Shown here piece after piece: positions 1-7,013 of a stretch of DNA of 34,364 bases. Numbering within the stretch: position 1 is the stretch's first letter; each line of letters begins with the position of its first letter. The DNA is from Acholeplasmataceae bacterium (lineage in GTDB: Bacteria > Bacillota > Negativicutes > Acidaminococcales > Acidaminococcaceae), in the NCBI GenBank assembly GCA_012517145.1, contig JAAYVM010000118.1, forward strand, positions 1-34,364, read 5' to 3'. The position numbers and the translations under genes are program-made. The notes beneath the pieces were generated by a model, which was given only the letters and a program-made list of their open reading frames with translations, was not told where the DNA came from and did no database searches.

Positions 1-19
1 ACCAACCTTTTTGTTTTTA

Positions 20-781
20 TTACTTATGAGCAGCAACCGTATTGCGCAGTTTGCCGATACCTTCGATATCCACAACTACTTCGTCCCCTACCTGCATTTC
101 GCCGTTGCCGAAAGGTGTACCTGTCAGAACGAGGTCACCGGCGTCCAGCGTCATGCTTTGGGAAATATAGCTCAAGATTTCATAAGGATTGTACACCATG
201 TCGCTGGTACGGGCATCCTGCTTCAATTCGCCATTCAAATATAGTTTGATGGAAAGGTCTTCAGGATTAAGCTGTGTTTCAAGCCATGGTCCCAGTGGAC
301 AGAAGGTATCAAAGGATTTACTGCGCAGCCACTGGCCTTCTTTGAGCTGCAGGTCGCGAGCAGTAACGTCGTTAGCGCAGGTATAACCAAGAATGTATTT
401 GTGCGCTTCTTCCGGTGTAACATCCTTCATTTTCTTTTTGATGACAATGCCAAGTTCTGCTTCGTAAAAAAGCTTCTTGGTCTGCGGCGGATAGATGATG
501 GCCGCATCAGGTCCTATTACAGTATGTGCCGCCTTCGTGAAAAGAATCGGCTCCGCTGGAACCTCCATGTTGATTTCTTTGGCGTGCTCCCTGTAATTCA
601 AGCCAACGCAAATTATCTGCTTTGGTACGCAGGGGGCCAGCAGTTTCACGTGTGACAAAGGAAATACTTCGTCAGTCAGCTGCCAGAAGGTATCAAGAGA
701 TCCATACACTGTTCTTACCTTTTCGCCTTCGATAATCCCAATTTTTGCTCTGTTGTTGACTTCAAACCTAACACATCTCAT
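20..781 (-). CDS. Fumarylacetoacetate hydrolase family protein
   Basis: This 253-residue protein belongs to the FAH superfamily of Mg-dependent enzymes that hydrolyse, isomerise or decarboxylate acylpyruvate-like and beta-keto acids. The FAH core starts near residue 50. The segment YEAELGIVI supplies the metal ligands Glu107 and Glu109, and CANDVTARD supplies Asp138. GLNYREHA (60-67) and LTGTPFGNG near the C terminus are also typical of the family. The short N-terminal domain and overall length fit the 2-hydroxyhepta-2,4-diene-1,7-dioate isomerase / fumarylpyruvate hydrolase branch, but the exact substrate cannot be read from the sequence. The ATG is preceded by AAGGTG at good distance. The PHP gene ends only 11 nt upstream, so the two are probably cotranscribed. 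No aromatic-degradation genes are nearby, so a metabolite-repair role such as oxaloacetate or acylpyruvate clean-up is as likely as catabolism. Confidence 0.9.
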   Translation of the reverse strand: MRCVRFEVNNRAKIGIIEGEKVRTVYGSLDTFWQLTDEVFPLSHVKLLAPCVPKQIICVGLNYREHAKEINMEVPAEPILFTKAAHTVIGPDAAIIYPPQTKKLFYEAELGIVIKKKMKDVTPEEAHKYILGYTCANDVTARDLQLKEGQWLRSKSFDTFCPLGPWLETQLNPEDLSIKLYLNGELKQDARTSDMVYNPYEILSYISQSMTLDAGDLVLTGTPFGNGEMQVGDEVVVDIEGIGKLRNTVAAHK

Positions 782-792
782 CTCTTACACCT

Positions 793-1569
793 TCATTCTT
801 CCATGATTTTCATTTTTCTATCCTGAAAATAAACAGGAACCAGGCTGACATCATCGGCCATCTTCTTGGCGACCGCCATACGTCTGCCAACATGCTCCTT
901 GTAGTGAGCATCTGAACCCAGGGAAATATATCTGCCTCCCAGCTGTTGGTATCGCTGGTAAAGAATCTGGAGCGTCTCAATGGCTTTCAGCGAGTCAAGC
1001 CTTCTGGTATTGATTTCGAGAACCTTGCCGCCGTCAATCAAAAGCTTAAACAGTTCGTCCCACAAGGTAGGAAACTCTTCATAATAAAGTTCCTGATCCT
1101 CATACGGCATATAGCGGCAGATATAATCAATATGGCCAAAAATATCAAAGTCACGATATAAACGCACGTTGGCAATAGAATCTTCTAGGAATTCTTGCAC
1201 TGCTTCGGCTTTTGTAATGCCTTTATAAGAATTAGGCTCGTACAGATCCCTGCCATTCACACAGTGCATTGAGGCAATAACACAATCAAAAGGATGTGCC
1301 TTGATCAGGGCTTCGTCCTTACTGACAGTATGCTTCTGCATGCCGACTTCAATTCCCAGAAGAACGCTGTCAGACCTATATACATTAAATTGTTTAAAGT
1401 AATCATCAACGTCAAACAAGAAGGCATAAGGATTTGTAGGATAGTCATAATCCCAGTGCTCAGTCACGATCATACCGACATTGGCTTTCCGTGCTGCCCG
1501 TATGGCTTCACTGATATTCATTGATGAATCTGTTGAATAATCACAATGTGTGTGCGAATCAAAAAGCAT
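793..1569 (-). CDS. PHP-domain phosphoesterase (histidinol-phosphatase HisJ-like)
   Basis: This 258-residue protein has a PHP (polymerase and histidinol phosphatase) fold, a metal-dependent phosphoesterase barrel. The metal-binding motifs occur in order: DSHTHCDYS at residues 4-12, TEHWDYDYP near 36, GIEVG, ASMHCVNG, DIFGHIDYICRY and SLGSDAHYKEHVG near the C terminus. This set is typical of HisJ-type histidinol-phosphate phosphatases, which release phosphate in the penultimate step of histidine synthesis. No other his genes are visible here, so the assignment as the true histidinol phosphatase is moderate; related PHP proteins act on other phosphoesters. GGGAG lies 8 nt before the ATG. The gene precedes the FAH-family gene by 11 nt on the same strand. 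It is the first gene after the ychF terminator. Confidence 0.85.
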   Translation of the reverse strand: MLFDSHTHCDYSTDSSMNISEAIRAARKANVGMIVTEHWDYDYPTNPYAFLFDVDDYFKQFNVYRSDSVLLGIEVGMQKHTVSKDEALIKAHPFDCVIASMHCVNGRDLYEPNSYKGITKAEAVQEFLEDSIANVRLYRDFDIFGHIDYICRYMPYEDQELYYEEFPTLWDELFKLLIDGGKVLEINTRRLDSLKAIETLQILYQRYQQLGGRYISLGSDAHYKEHVGRRMAVAKKMADDVSLVPVYFQDRKMKIMEE

Positions 1570-1637
1570 TTTCTTTTCTCCCTTGCTAACGATACCTTAT
1601 TATAACAAATTTATTCGAAATTGCACGCAATTTAAAG

Positions 1638-1672
1638 AAAAAAAGGCAGCGCGGCCAAAGCCACACTACCTT
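1638..1672 (-). terminator. Rho-independent terminator of ychF
   Basis: Read on the minus strand, a roughly 13-bp stem with several G-U pairs and a short TTTG loop is followed by seven Ts. It starts just 5 nt after the ychF stop codon. Confidence 0.85.
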
Positions 1673-1677
1673 GTGTG

Positions 1678-2784
1678 TTAAACGTTGAAACGGAATTCGA
1701 CGACATCGCCGTCCTGCATGACATAGTCCTTGCCCTCAAGACGCACCAGGCCTTTTTCACGAGCAGCAGCTTTGGAACCGCAAGCAACGAGATCCTTGTA
1801 GGAAACAATTTCTGCTCTAATAAAACCTCTCTCAAAATCGGTATGAATCTTACCTGCAGCTTGAGGAGCTTTGGTGCCACGCACAATGGTCCAGGCACGT
1901 ACTTCGATTTCGCCGGCCGTTATATAGGCCATCAGGCCAAGCAGTTTGAAACCTGCTTTGATGATTCTGTTCAGGCCAGGTTCTTCCAGTCCTGCCATAG
2001 CCAAAAATTCCTGTGCTTCATCTTCCGGCAATTCGGCAATCTCAGCCTCCATCTTAGCGGAAACAGCAATTGACTCAGCGCCTTCTTCAGCAGCATATTT
2101 TTGGACTGCCTGCACAAAAGGATTCTTCTCGGCATGCGCAACTTCGTCTTCGGCCACGTTCGTAATGTACAGGATAGGTTTCAACGTTAAAAGCTGTAAA
2201 GCTTTTACGAATTCCTTTTCCTCGTCTGTCAGATCAATACGGCGGGCAGGAATTGCTTCACCCAGACCTGCCAACACTTTTTCCAAGGCAGCTTTTTCCA
2301 GCGGTACTTTCTTGTCGCCGGCTTTCAGGAGTTTACCAAGGCGTTCGATGCGCTTTTCGACGCTCTCCATGTCAGCCAGGCAAAGCTCGGTATTAATTAT
2401 TTCAATGTCACGCAAAGGATCAATCGTGCCTTCTACGTGGGTAATATTGCCATCCTCGAAACAACGCACTACCTGTGCGATGGCGTCAACTTCGCGGATA
2501 TGTGCCAAGAATTTGTTGCCAAGGCCTTCACCTGTTGAAGCGCCTTTGACCAAACCTGCAATATCAACAAAACGCATTGCTGCCGGCACAATCTTTTTGG
2601 CTTTGACCATATCGCTCAAAACTTTTAAACGTGTATCTGGAACATCAACAACGCCGACATTCGGCTCTATAGTACAAAATGGATAATTGGCTGCTTCCGC
2701 GCCGGCTTTGGTAATAGCATTAAACAACGTGCTCTTGCCAACATTCGGCAAACCAACAATCCCTACTTCTAAATTCGTGCTCAC
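1678..2784 (-). CDS. ychF: Redox-regulated ATPase YchF (OLA1 family)
   Basis: This is a TRAFAC-class P-loop NTPase of 368 residues. GLPNVGKSTLF near the N terminus is the Walker A motif, FVDIAGLVKGAS the G3 region, and NVAEDE stands in place of the GTPase NKxD motif, which is why YchF/OLA1 proteins prefer ATP over GTP. A central helical insertion follows the G domain, and a TGS domain fills about the last 85 residues (AAGKIHTDFERGFIRAEIV onward). The family binds ribosomes and is linked to stress and redox control of translation. An ATG exists at 2790 but sits only 2 nt from AAGGAG; the GTG two codons later has an 8-nt spacing and gives the usual N terminus MSTNLEVGIVG, so I chose 2784. The gene is probably monocistronic: it has a terminator downstream and a possible promoter upstream. 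Confidence 0.95.
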   Translation of the reverse strand: MSTNLEVGIVGLPNVGKSTLFNAITKAGAEAANYPFCTIEPNVGVVDVPDTRLKVLSDMVKAKKIVPAAMRFVDIAGLVKGASTGEGLGNKFLAHIREVDAIAQVVRCFEDGNITHVEGTIDPLRDIEIINTELCLADMESVEKRIERLGKLLKAGDKKVPLEKAALEKVLAGLGEAIPARRIDLTDEEKEFVKALQLLTLKPILYITNVAEDEVAHAEKNPFVQAVQKYAAEEGAESIAVSAKMEAEIAELPEDEAQEFLAMAGLEEPGLNRIIKAGFKLLGLMAYITAGEIEVRAWTIVRGTKAPQAAGKIHTDFERGFIRAEIVSYKDLVACGSKAAAREKGLVRLEGKDYVMQDGDVVEFRFNV

Positions 2785-2817
2785 TAACATCTCTCCTTAA
2801 ATTTTATCTGATATATA

Positions 2818-2846
2818 ATTTTACTTCATCGAAGGATATTGTGCAA
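2818..2846 (-). promoter_or_regulatory. Possible ychF promoter
   Basis: On the minus strand TTGCAC, a 17-nt spacer and TAAAAT lie about 30 nt upstream of the ychF start. The -10 box is a good match and the -35 box a weak one. Confidence 0.35.
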
Positions 2847-3048
2847 CACTTGGAACACTTACCGCTTTCCCTTCATGACTCACAATCCATTTTGACTCAA
2901 GACATAGTATATATTGGCAAGGCTTGAAGAGTTCCTCTGGCTACTTCCACACGCGACAATTCGCCTGCAAGCAGTCGGTCGCTGATGTGCAGAAAGCCCG
3001 TTACTTCTTTAAGCCCTTGCCTTTCCTGATACTCGGGGAGCACTAGTT

Positions 3049-3064
3049 TATTTCCCGGGAAATA
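3049..3064. promoter_or_regulatory. Candidate Noc-binding site (NBS)
   Basis: TATTTCCCGGGAAATA is a perfect 16-bp palindrome lying 9 nt after the GNAT stop codon. Its 14-bp core is identical, as I recall it, to the Noc-binding consensus defined in Bacillus subtilis (ATTTCCCGGGAAAT). A Noc homologue with the matching DNA-specificity residues is encoded at 14303-15178. The site is not placed like an operator, since it lies downstream of one gene and far from the next promoter. That fits the dispersed, non-promoter placement of NBS sites. Confidence 0.7.
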
Positions 3065-3072
3065 CTGATTCT

Positions 3073-3573
3073 TCAGATTTTTTTATATTCTTTCAGCTGC
3101 AGCGTATAAAAGGCCAGACTGAGCCATTGGTCAAATTTGTAGCCCACATTGTGAGTCACACCGGCCAGTTCAAAGCCCAGTTTTTCACAAAGTTTTTTAC
3201 TGGCTGCGTTGCCATAACTGATGCAGGCCAATGCAGTATAAAGCTCATAGTTCTCCAGTTCCTTAAGCAATGCTTTCATAATTTCCATGCCACGCCCGCC
3301 ACCACAGTGTGCCTGATCAAAATAAGCGGACAACTCGACAGAAACATTAAAAGCCTCCCTCTCTCGGAACTTGCCGGCATAAGCATAACCAATTACTTCC
3401 CCATTTTCTTCATACACCAGCCAGGGAAACTGTGCAGATATTTTATTGATCCTTCTCAGCATCTCTGCTTCGTCAGGCAAAGTTATTTCATAAGTAATGG
3501 TAGTATTTGCTACATACCAACTGTAAATTTCTGTAATTCTTTTGGCGTCCTCCGGACATACCGCACGAATCAT
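3073..3573 (-). CDS. GNAT-family N-acetyltransferase (phosphinothricin acetyltransferase-like)
   Basis: This 166-residue acetyl-CoA-dependent N-acyltransferase has the GNAT fold. It begins MIRAVCPEDAKRITEIYSWY as in the Pat/Bar subgroup. A Gly-rich acetyl-CoA loop (QAHCGGGRGMEIM) occurs near residue 90, and ISYGNAASKKLCEKLGFELAG near residue 120 is the motif B region. VGYKFDQWL near the end is also typical of this subgroup. The natural substrate is unknown; relatives act on methionine sulfoximine, phosphinothricin or other amino compounds. GGGGG lies 7 nt before the ATG. The stop codon follows a run of seven A residues, and the -1 frame stays open for about 60 further codons past the stop (see findings). 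Length compared with the family says the 166-residue form is already complete. Confidence 0.85.
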   Translation of the reverse strand: MIRAVCPEDAKRITEIYSWYVANTTITYEITLPDEAEMLRRINKISAQFPWLVYEENGEVIGYAYAGKFREREAFNVSVELSAYFDQAHCGGGRGMEIMKALLKELENYELYTALACISYGNAASKKLCEKLGFELAGVTHNVGYKFDQWLSLAFYTLQLKEYKKI

Positions 3574-3610
3574 TATGACACCCCCATCAGCTTATACTTT
3601 TGGTTAAGAT

Positions 3611-3658
3611 AAAAAGACCCCCGATCAACGGCCTTGTTAAGAACCATATCCCGGGGGT
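3611..3658 (-). terminator. Terminator after the DUF951 gene
   Basis: On the minus strand ACCCCCG pairs with CGGGGGT across a loop of about 28 nt, followed by CTTTTT. It lies about 30 nt after the DUF951 stop and probably ends the liv-CBS-DUF951 transcript. Confidence 0.7.
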
Positions 3659-3689
3659 TAGGCAGGGCATTTTTAATACAGCAGGAATA

Positions 3690-3899
3690 CTAAAGCATAT
3701 TTTCAGGGTTAGCAGATTCGAGAATGCATTTGACACCTTTTTCAAACTTAGGACGAGGAATCATCACGAAGCGTCCACAGCCGCGGCATTTCAGACCGAA
3801 GTCGATACCGGTGCGCGTGATTACCCATTCGTATGATCCGCAGGGGTGCGCTTTTTTCATGCGAACTACATCGCCAACTGAATATTGAACTTTATCCAT
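3690..3899 (-). CDS. DUF951 domain-containing protein
   Basis: This is a small 69-residue protein beginning MDKVQYSVGDVVRMKKAHPC. The pattern of DVVRMKKAHPCG, then W, then CRGCGR and the C-terminal FEKGVKCIL is the DUF951 signature found widely in Firmicutes, often next to the ychF or parB region. The CxxC plus a third Cys suggests a small metal-binding or beta-barrel protein that may bind nucleic acid; the function is unknown. The ATG at 3899 is preceded by GGTAAG and starts 7 nt after the CBS-ACT stop. A longer reading frame with an upstream ATG would overlap the CBS gene and lacks family similarity, so I rejected it. It is the last gene before a terminator. Confidence 0.85.
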   Translation of the reverse strand: MDKVQYSVGDVVRMKKAHPCGSYEWVITRTGIDFGLKCRGCGRFVMIPRPKFEKGVKCILESANPENML

Positions 3900-3906
3900 A
3901 AACGAC

Positions 3907-4569
3907 TCACTTACCGTTATTAGCTTTAACGGTGCTGATGTCTTTAATGGTGTAACCCGCTTGTCTGATTTCTTCAATCACATCCAAGCAATGTGTCAAA
4001 TCTGCGCGAATCATTATTTCAGCACTGTCAGGCCCTTTAGTACGGGAAACAGCAGAAATAATATTAATGCCGCGTTGTTTGAAAATGTTGGCTATGTCGG
4101 CCAGAACGCCTACCTTATCTGTAGCATCTACGGTGATTTTGGTAGAAGTCTTGGCAAAACCCATGATATCCACAAATGCTTTAAATACATCGCTATCCGT
4201 AATAATTCCACATAGCTTGTTATCAACATCTACAACCGGCAGAGCACCGATTTTGTTGGTATACAACTGATTAGCCGCCTCTTCAATTTCGGCTGTGTCA
4301 TTGACCGTAATAACTGTCTTCGTCATAACGTCTCTGACTTTTAATTTGGAAAGAAGGTAATTAGCCTCAAATTTGGAAAGAGTAGTAGCCTCAGAAGGTT
4401 CACTGCGCCCTACGTCGCCATCAGTAATGATGCCCTTGATTCTTTTGATATCATCAACAACAGGCAGTCTTCTGATGTTTTTGTTGCGCATTAACTCCCT
4501 TACTTCCAGAATTGTTTTGTCTTCTTCTGTAGTAATTACATTGGGTGTCATTAATTCTCTTACGATCAT
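3907..4569 (-). CDS. CBS-pair and ACT domain protein (AcuB-like)
   Basis: This protein has 220 residues. Two CBS motifs (about residues 5-60 and 80-130) each end in the typical IITDGDV or IITDSDV. A C-terminal ACT domain (about 140-215) contains VGVLADIANIFKQRGINIIS. CBS pairs usually bind adenosyl nucleotides, and ACT domains usually bind amino acids, so this is a small-molecule sensor of the AcuB type with no catalytic domain. A GTG three codons upstream sits right on the AGGGAG; the ATG at 4569 has better spacing. It follows livF by only 26 nt, which suggests cotranscription with the branched-chain amino-acid importer. Regulation of, or response to, amino-acid status is an inference from this context. 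Confidence 0.88.
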   Translation of the reverse strand: MIVRELMTPNVITTEEDKTILEVRELMRNKNIRRLPVVDDIKRIKGIITDGDVGRSEPSEATTLSKFEANYLLSKLKVRDVMTKTVITVNDTAEIEEAANQLYTNKIGALPVVDVDNKLCGIITDSDVFKAFVDIMGFAKTSTKITVDATDKVGVLADIANIFKQRGINIISAVSRTKGPDSAEIMIRADLTHCLDVIEEIRQAGYTIKDISTVKANNGK

Positions 4570-4595
4570 TAAAACCACGCTCCCTTTGTCATTGT

Positions 4596-5300
4596 TTAAC
4601 CGCCTAAATAAGCCTTGCGGACAGCTTCGCTGCTTGCCAGCTCTTTTGCTGTACCAGCCAGGGCAATGCGTCCTGTTTCCAAAACATAAGCTTTATCTGC
4701 AATGGACAGTGCCATGTTTGCATTCTGCTCTACAAGAAGAACGGTTGTGCCGCTCTCATTGATTTCTTGAATAATATGGAAGATTTCCTTAACCAAAAGT
4801 GGTGCAAGACCCATAGATGGTTCGTCGAGAAGCAAGAGGCGCGGACGGCCCATCAAAGCGCGGCCCATAGCCAGCATTTGCTGCTCACCACCGGATAAGG
4901 TACCGGAAACTTGTTCTTTACGTTCCAGCAGTCTTGGGAATTTCTTGAAGACGTCTTCCAGATCTTTGGCAATTTCATCTTTGTCGCTGCGCAGATAAGC
5001 ACCCAGTTCCAGATTTTCCATAACGGTCATGTTCGCGAAAACGCGACGGCCTTCCGGAACCTGGCAAAGGCCCATGCCGACAATCTTATGTGCAGACATA
5101 CCTTCGATATGGTTATCCTCAAATAATATTGTACCATTTTTTGGTTTTAAAAGACCGGAAATAGTACGCAGTGTAGTAGATTTACCTGCACCGTTCGAGC
5201 CTACCAAAGTGACGATCTCACCTTTGGCTACCTGGATGCTGACTCCTTTAATGGCGTGAATAGCACCATAATATACATCAATATTATCGACTTTTAGCAT
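4596..5300 (-). CDS. livF: Branched-chain amino-acid ABC transporter ATP-binding protein LivF
   Basis: This 234-residue ABC ATPase is cytoplasmic and pairs with LivG to power import. Motifs: Walker A GSNGAGKSTT near residue 34, signature LSGGEQQMLAMGRALM near 136, and Walker B LLLLDEPSMGLAP near 157 followed by LLVEQNA. The motif EPSMGLAPLLV and the short length are characteristic of LivF rather than LivG. The ATG overlaps the livG stop codon (TAATG), with GAGGAGG inside the end of livG, indicating translational coupling. It is the last transporter gene, and the CBS-ACT gene follows at 26 nt. Confidence 0.95.
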   Translation of the reverse strand: MLKVDNIDVYYGAIHAIKGVSIQVAKGEIVTLVGSNGAGKSTTLRTISGLLKPKNGTILFEDNHIEGMSAHKIVGMGLCQVPEGRRVFANMTVMENLELGAYLRSDKDEIAKDLEDVFKKFPRLLERKEQVSGTLSGGEQQMLAMGRALMGRPRLLLLDEPSMGLAPLLVKEIFHIIQEINESGTTVLLVEQNANMALSIADKAYVLETGRIALAGTAKELASSEAVRKAYLGG

Positions 5301-6070
5301 TATGATACCTCCTCGCCCAAATATGCTTCGATTACGCGTTTATTATTCTTGATTTCTTCCGGAACGCCGTTAGCTATACAGAAGCCGTATTCCAGAACAT
5401 AGATTCTTTCGCAAACATTCATGACCAGGCTCATATCATGCTCAATCAAAAGTATGCTGAGCTTGAACTCATCACGAATCCATCTGATCATTTCCATCAA
5501 TTCATGAGTTTCCTGCGGATTCATACCTGCAGCAGGTTCGTCAAGCAGCAATAGCTTAGGTTGAGTTGCCATGGCACGAGCAATTTCCAAACGGCGCTGC
5601 TCACCATAAGGAAGGTTTTTAGCTTGCTCATCGGCCTTACCATCAAGCTTGAATATTTTCAGCAATGACATTGCCTTATTAGTTATTTCTTCCTCTTCGT
5701 TAAAATACCTGCCAAAACGCCAAATAGCTTCCGGCAAAGAATATTGAACGTGCATATTATAGGCAATTTTAACATTATCAATAACAGAAAGCTCGGAGAA
5801 CAGTCTGATATTCTGGAAAGTACGGGCCATACCCATGGCAGTTACCTGATAAGGTTTTTTGCCGTTGACGAGATTTCCTTCAAATGTAATGGTGCCTTCA
5901 GTAGGTTCATAAACACCTGTCAGCATGTTGAAAGCAGTAGTTTTACCTGCGCCGTTCGGTCCGATCAGACCGATCAATTCGCCTTTATTGATTTCCATGG
6001 AGAAGTTGGAAACGGCACGCAGACCGCCGAACACCATAGATACGTTATTTACCTTCAGCAGTTCTTCCAC
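5300..6070 (-). CDS. livG: Branched-chain amino-acid ABC transporter ATP-binding protein LivG
   Basis: This 256-residue ABC ATPase is the partner of LivF. Walker A is GPNGAGKTTAFNMLTG near residue 36. The signature region is NLPYGEQRRLEIARAMA, with the LivG-type YGEQ in place of SGGQ. Walker B is LLLLDEPAAGMNP followed by LLIEHDM. TFQNIRLFSELSV and the C-terminal IEAYLGEE are LivG hallmarks. Translation starts at a GTG 8 nt after a perfect AGGAGG. The start lies inside the 3' end of livM, giving a 26-nt overlap, so the genes are likely coupled. Confidence 0.95.
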   Translation of the reverse strand: MEELLKVNNVSMVFGGLRAVSNFSMEINKGELIGLIGPNGAGKTTAFNMLTGVYEPTEGTITFEGNLVNGKKPYQVTAMGMARTFQNIRLFSELSVIDNVKIAYNMHVQYSLPEAIWRFGRYFNEEEEITNKAMSLLKIFKLDGKADEQAKNLPYGEQRRLEIARAMATQPKLLLLDEPAAGMNPQETHELMEMIRWIRDEFKLSILLIEHDMSLVMNVCERIYVLEYGFCIANGVPEEIKNNKRVIEAYLGEEVS

Positions 6071-7004
6071 TGTTGTCGCCTCCTAACTTAAACATTTTGA
6101 GGCTCAGTTCTTTGTTGCCGAACAAGCCTTGTGGACGGTAAAGCATCAAGACAATCAAAGTGATTGAATAGATTACCATACGCCATTCAGGATATTCTGC
6201 CAGGAAGGCTGAAATACCGGTTAGAAGGACAGCACCTGTGATAGCGCCGCTCATGCTGCCCAAACCGCCCAAAACGACCATGGTCAGGATGTCGAAAGAA
6301 CGCATGAAAGTAAAGGAAGCCGGATGAGCAATATAGAAATAATGGGAGAACAACACACCGGCAGTACCTGCAAACGCAGCGCCGATAGTGAAAGCCATAA
6401 CTTTGTATTTAGTAGTATCAATACCCATGGTTTCCGCCGCGATTTCGTTTTCACGAATTGCGAGGCAAGAACGGCCAGGAGCTGAATTGATAAAGTTTTT
6501 GATGAAGAAGATGACAAAGATACCTACCCAGAAAACCCAGGCAAAATTTGTTTCACGTGGAATACCCATGAGACCGGATGCACCGCCTACGTACTCGATA
6601 TTCAGAATACAAATACGGATGATTTCGCCAAGTCCCAATGTAGCGATAGCAAGGTAGTCACCATTCAGGCGCAAGGTCGGCAAACCAATCAGGAAGCCGA
6701 GGAGACCTGCACAAAGAGTACCAACTATTAATGCCAGTTCAAAAGGAAGGCCGAGCTTTACGGTTATAATAGCACCGGTATAAGCGCCTACTGCCAAAAA
6801 GCCTGCATGGCCGATAGAAAATTGTCCTGTATAGCCGTTGATCAGGTTCAGACTGACTGACAGGATAATATTAATGCCAATCAGGACGATGTTCAGTTCC
6901 CAGAATGGCCCGATAATCTCAAACATAATTAATAGCTGCATAACAGCAAACAAAACAAAACAACCCAATAGGGACATGATGTCTTGTTTTCTAATATTAT
7001 TCAT
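6045..7004 (-). CDS. livM: Branched-chain amino-acid ABC transporter permease LivM
   Basis: This protein of about 319 residues is an integral inner-membrane permease with many hydrophobic segments. SLNLINGYTGQFSIGHAGFLAVGAY and LRLNGDYLAIATLGLGEI are diagnostic for LivM, as are GLMGIPR and the FRSFDILTMVVLGGLGSMSGAITGA region near the C terminus, which carries the ATPase-coupling loop. A GTG at 7013 overlaps the end of livH; the ATG at 7004 is better placed relative to AGGTGA, so I chose it. LivM forms the translocation pore with LivH. The coding sequence contains a 14-of-16 match to parS at 6549-6564. Confidence 0.93.
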   Translation of the reverse strand: MNNIRKQDIMSLLGCFVLFAVMQLLIMFEIIGPFWELNIVLIGINIILSVSLNLINGYTGQFSIGHAGFLAVGAYTGAIITVKLGLPFELALIVGTLCAGLLGFLIGLPTLRLNGDYLAIATLGLGEIIRICILNIEYVGGASGLMGIPRETNFAWVFWVGIFVIFFIKNFINSAPGRSCLAIRENEIAAETMGIDTTKYKVMAFTIGAAFAGTAGVLFSHYFYIAHPASFTFMRSFDILTMVVLGGLGSMSGAITGAVLLTGISAFLAEYPEWRMVIYSITLIVLMLYRPQGLFGNKELSLKMFKLGGDNSGRTAEGK

Positions 7005-7013
7005 CACTGTCAC

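Noticed and set aside
642-657. AGTTTCACGTGTGACA, parS-like
   Set aside because: Three mismatches to the consensus, inside a coding region; TTTCACGTG alone is expected by chance now and then.
1946-2686. A 246-codon open frame on the plus strand
   Set aside because: It lies antisense to ychF, is Ser/Ala rich with no ribosome site, and mirrors the codon pattern of the real gene.
3073-3573. GNAT gene as a recently acquired antibiotic-resistance gene
   Set aside because: Phosphinothricin-type GNATs are common housekeeping genes, and base composition and ribosome site match the neighbours.
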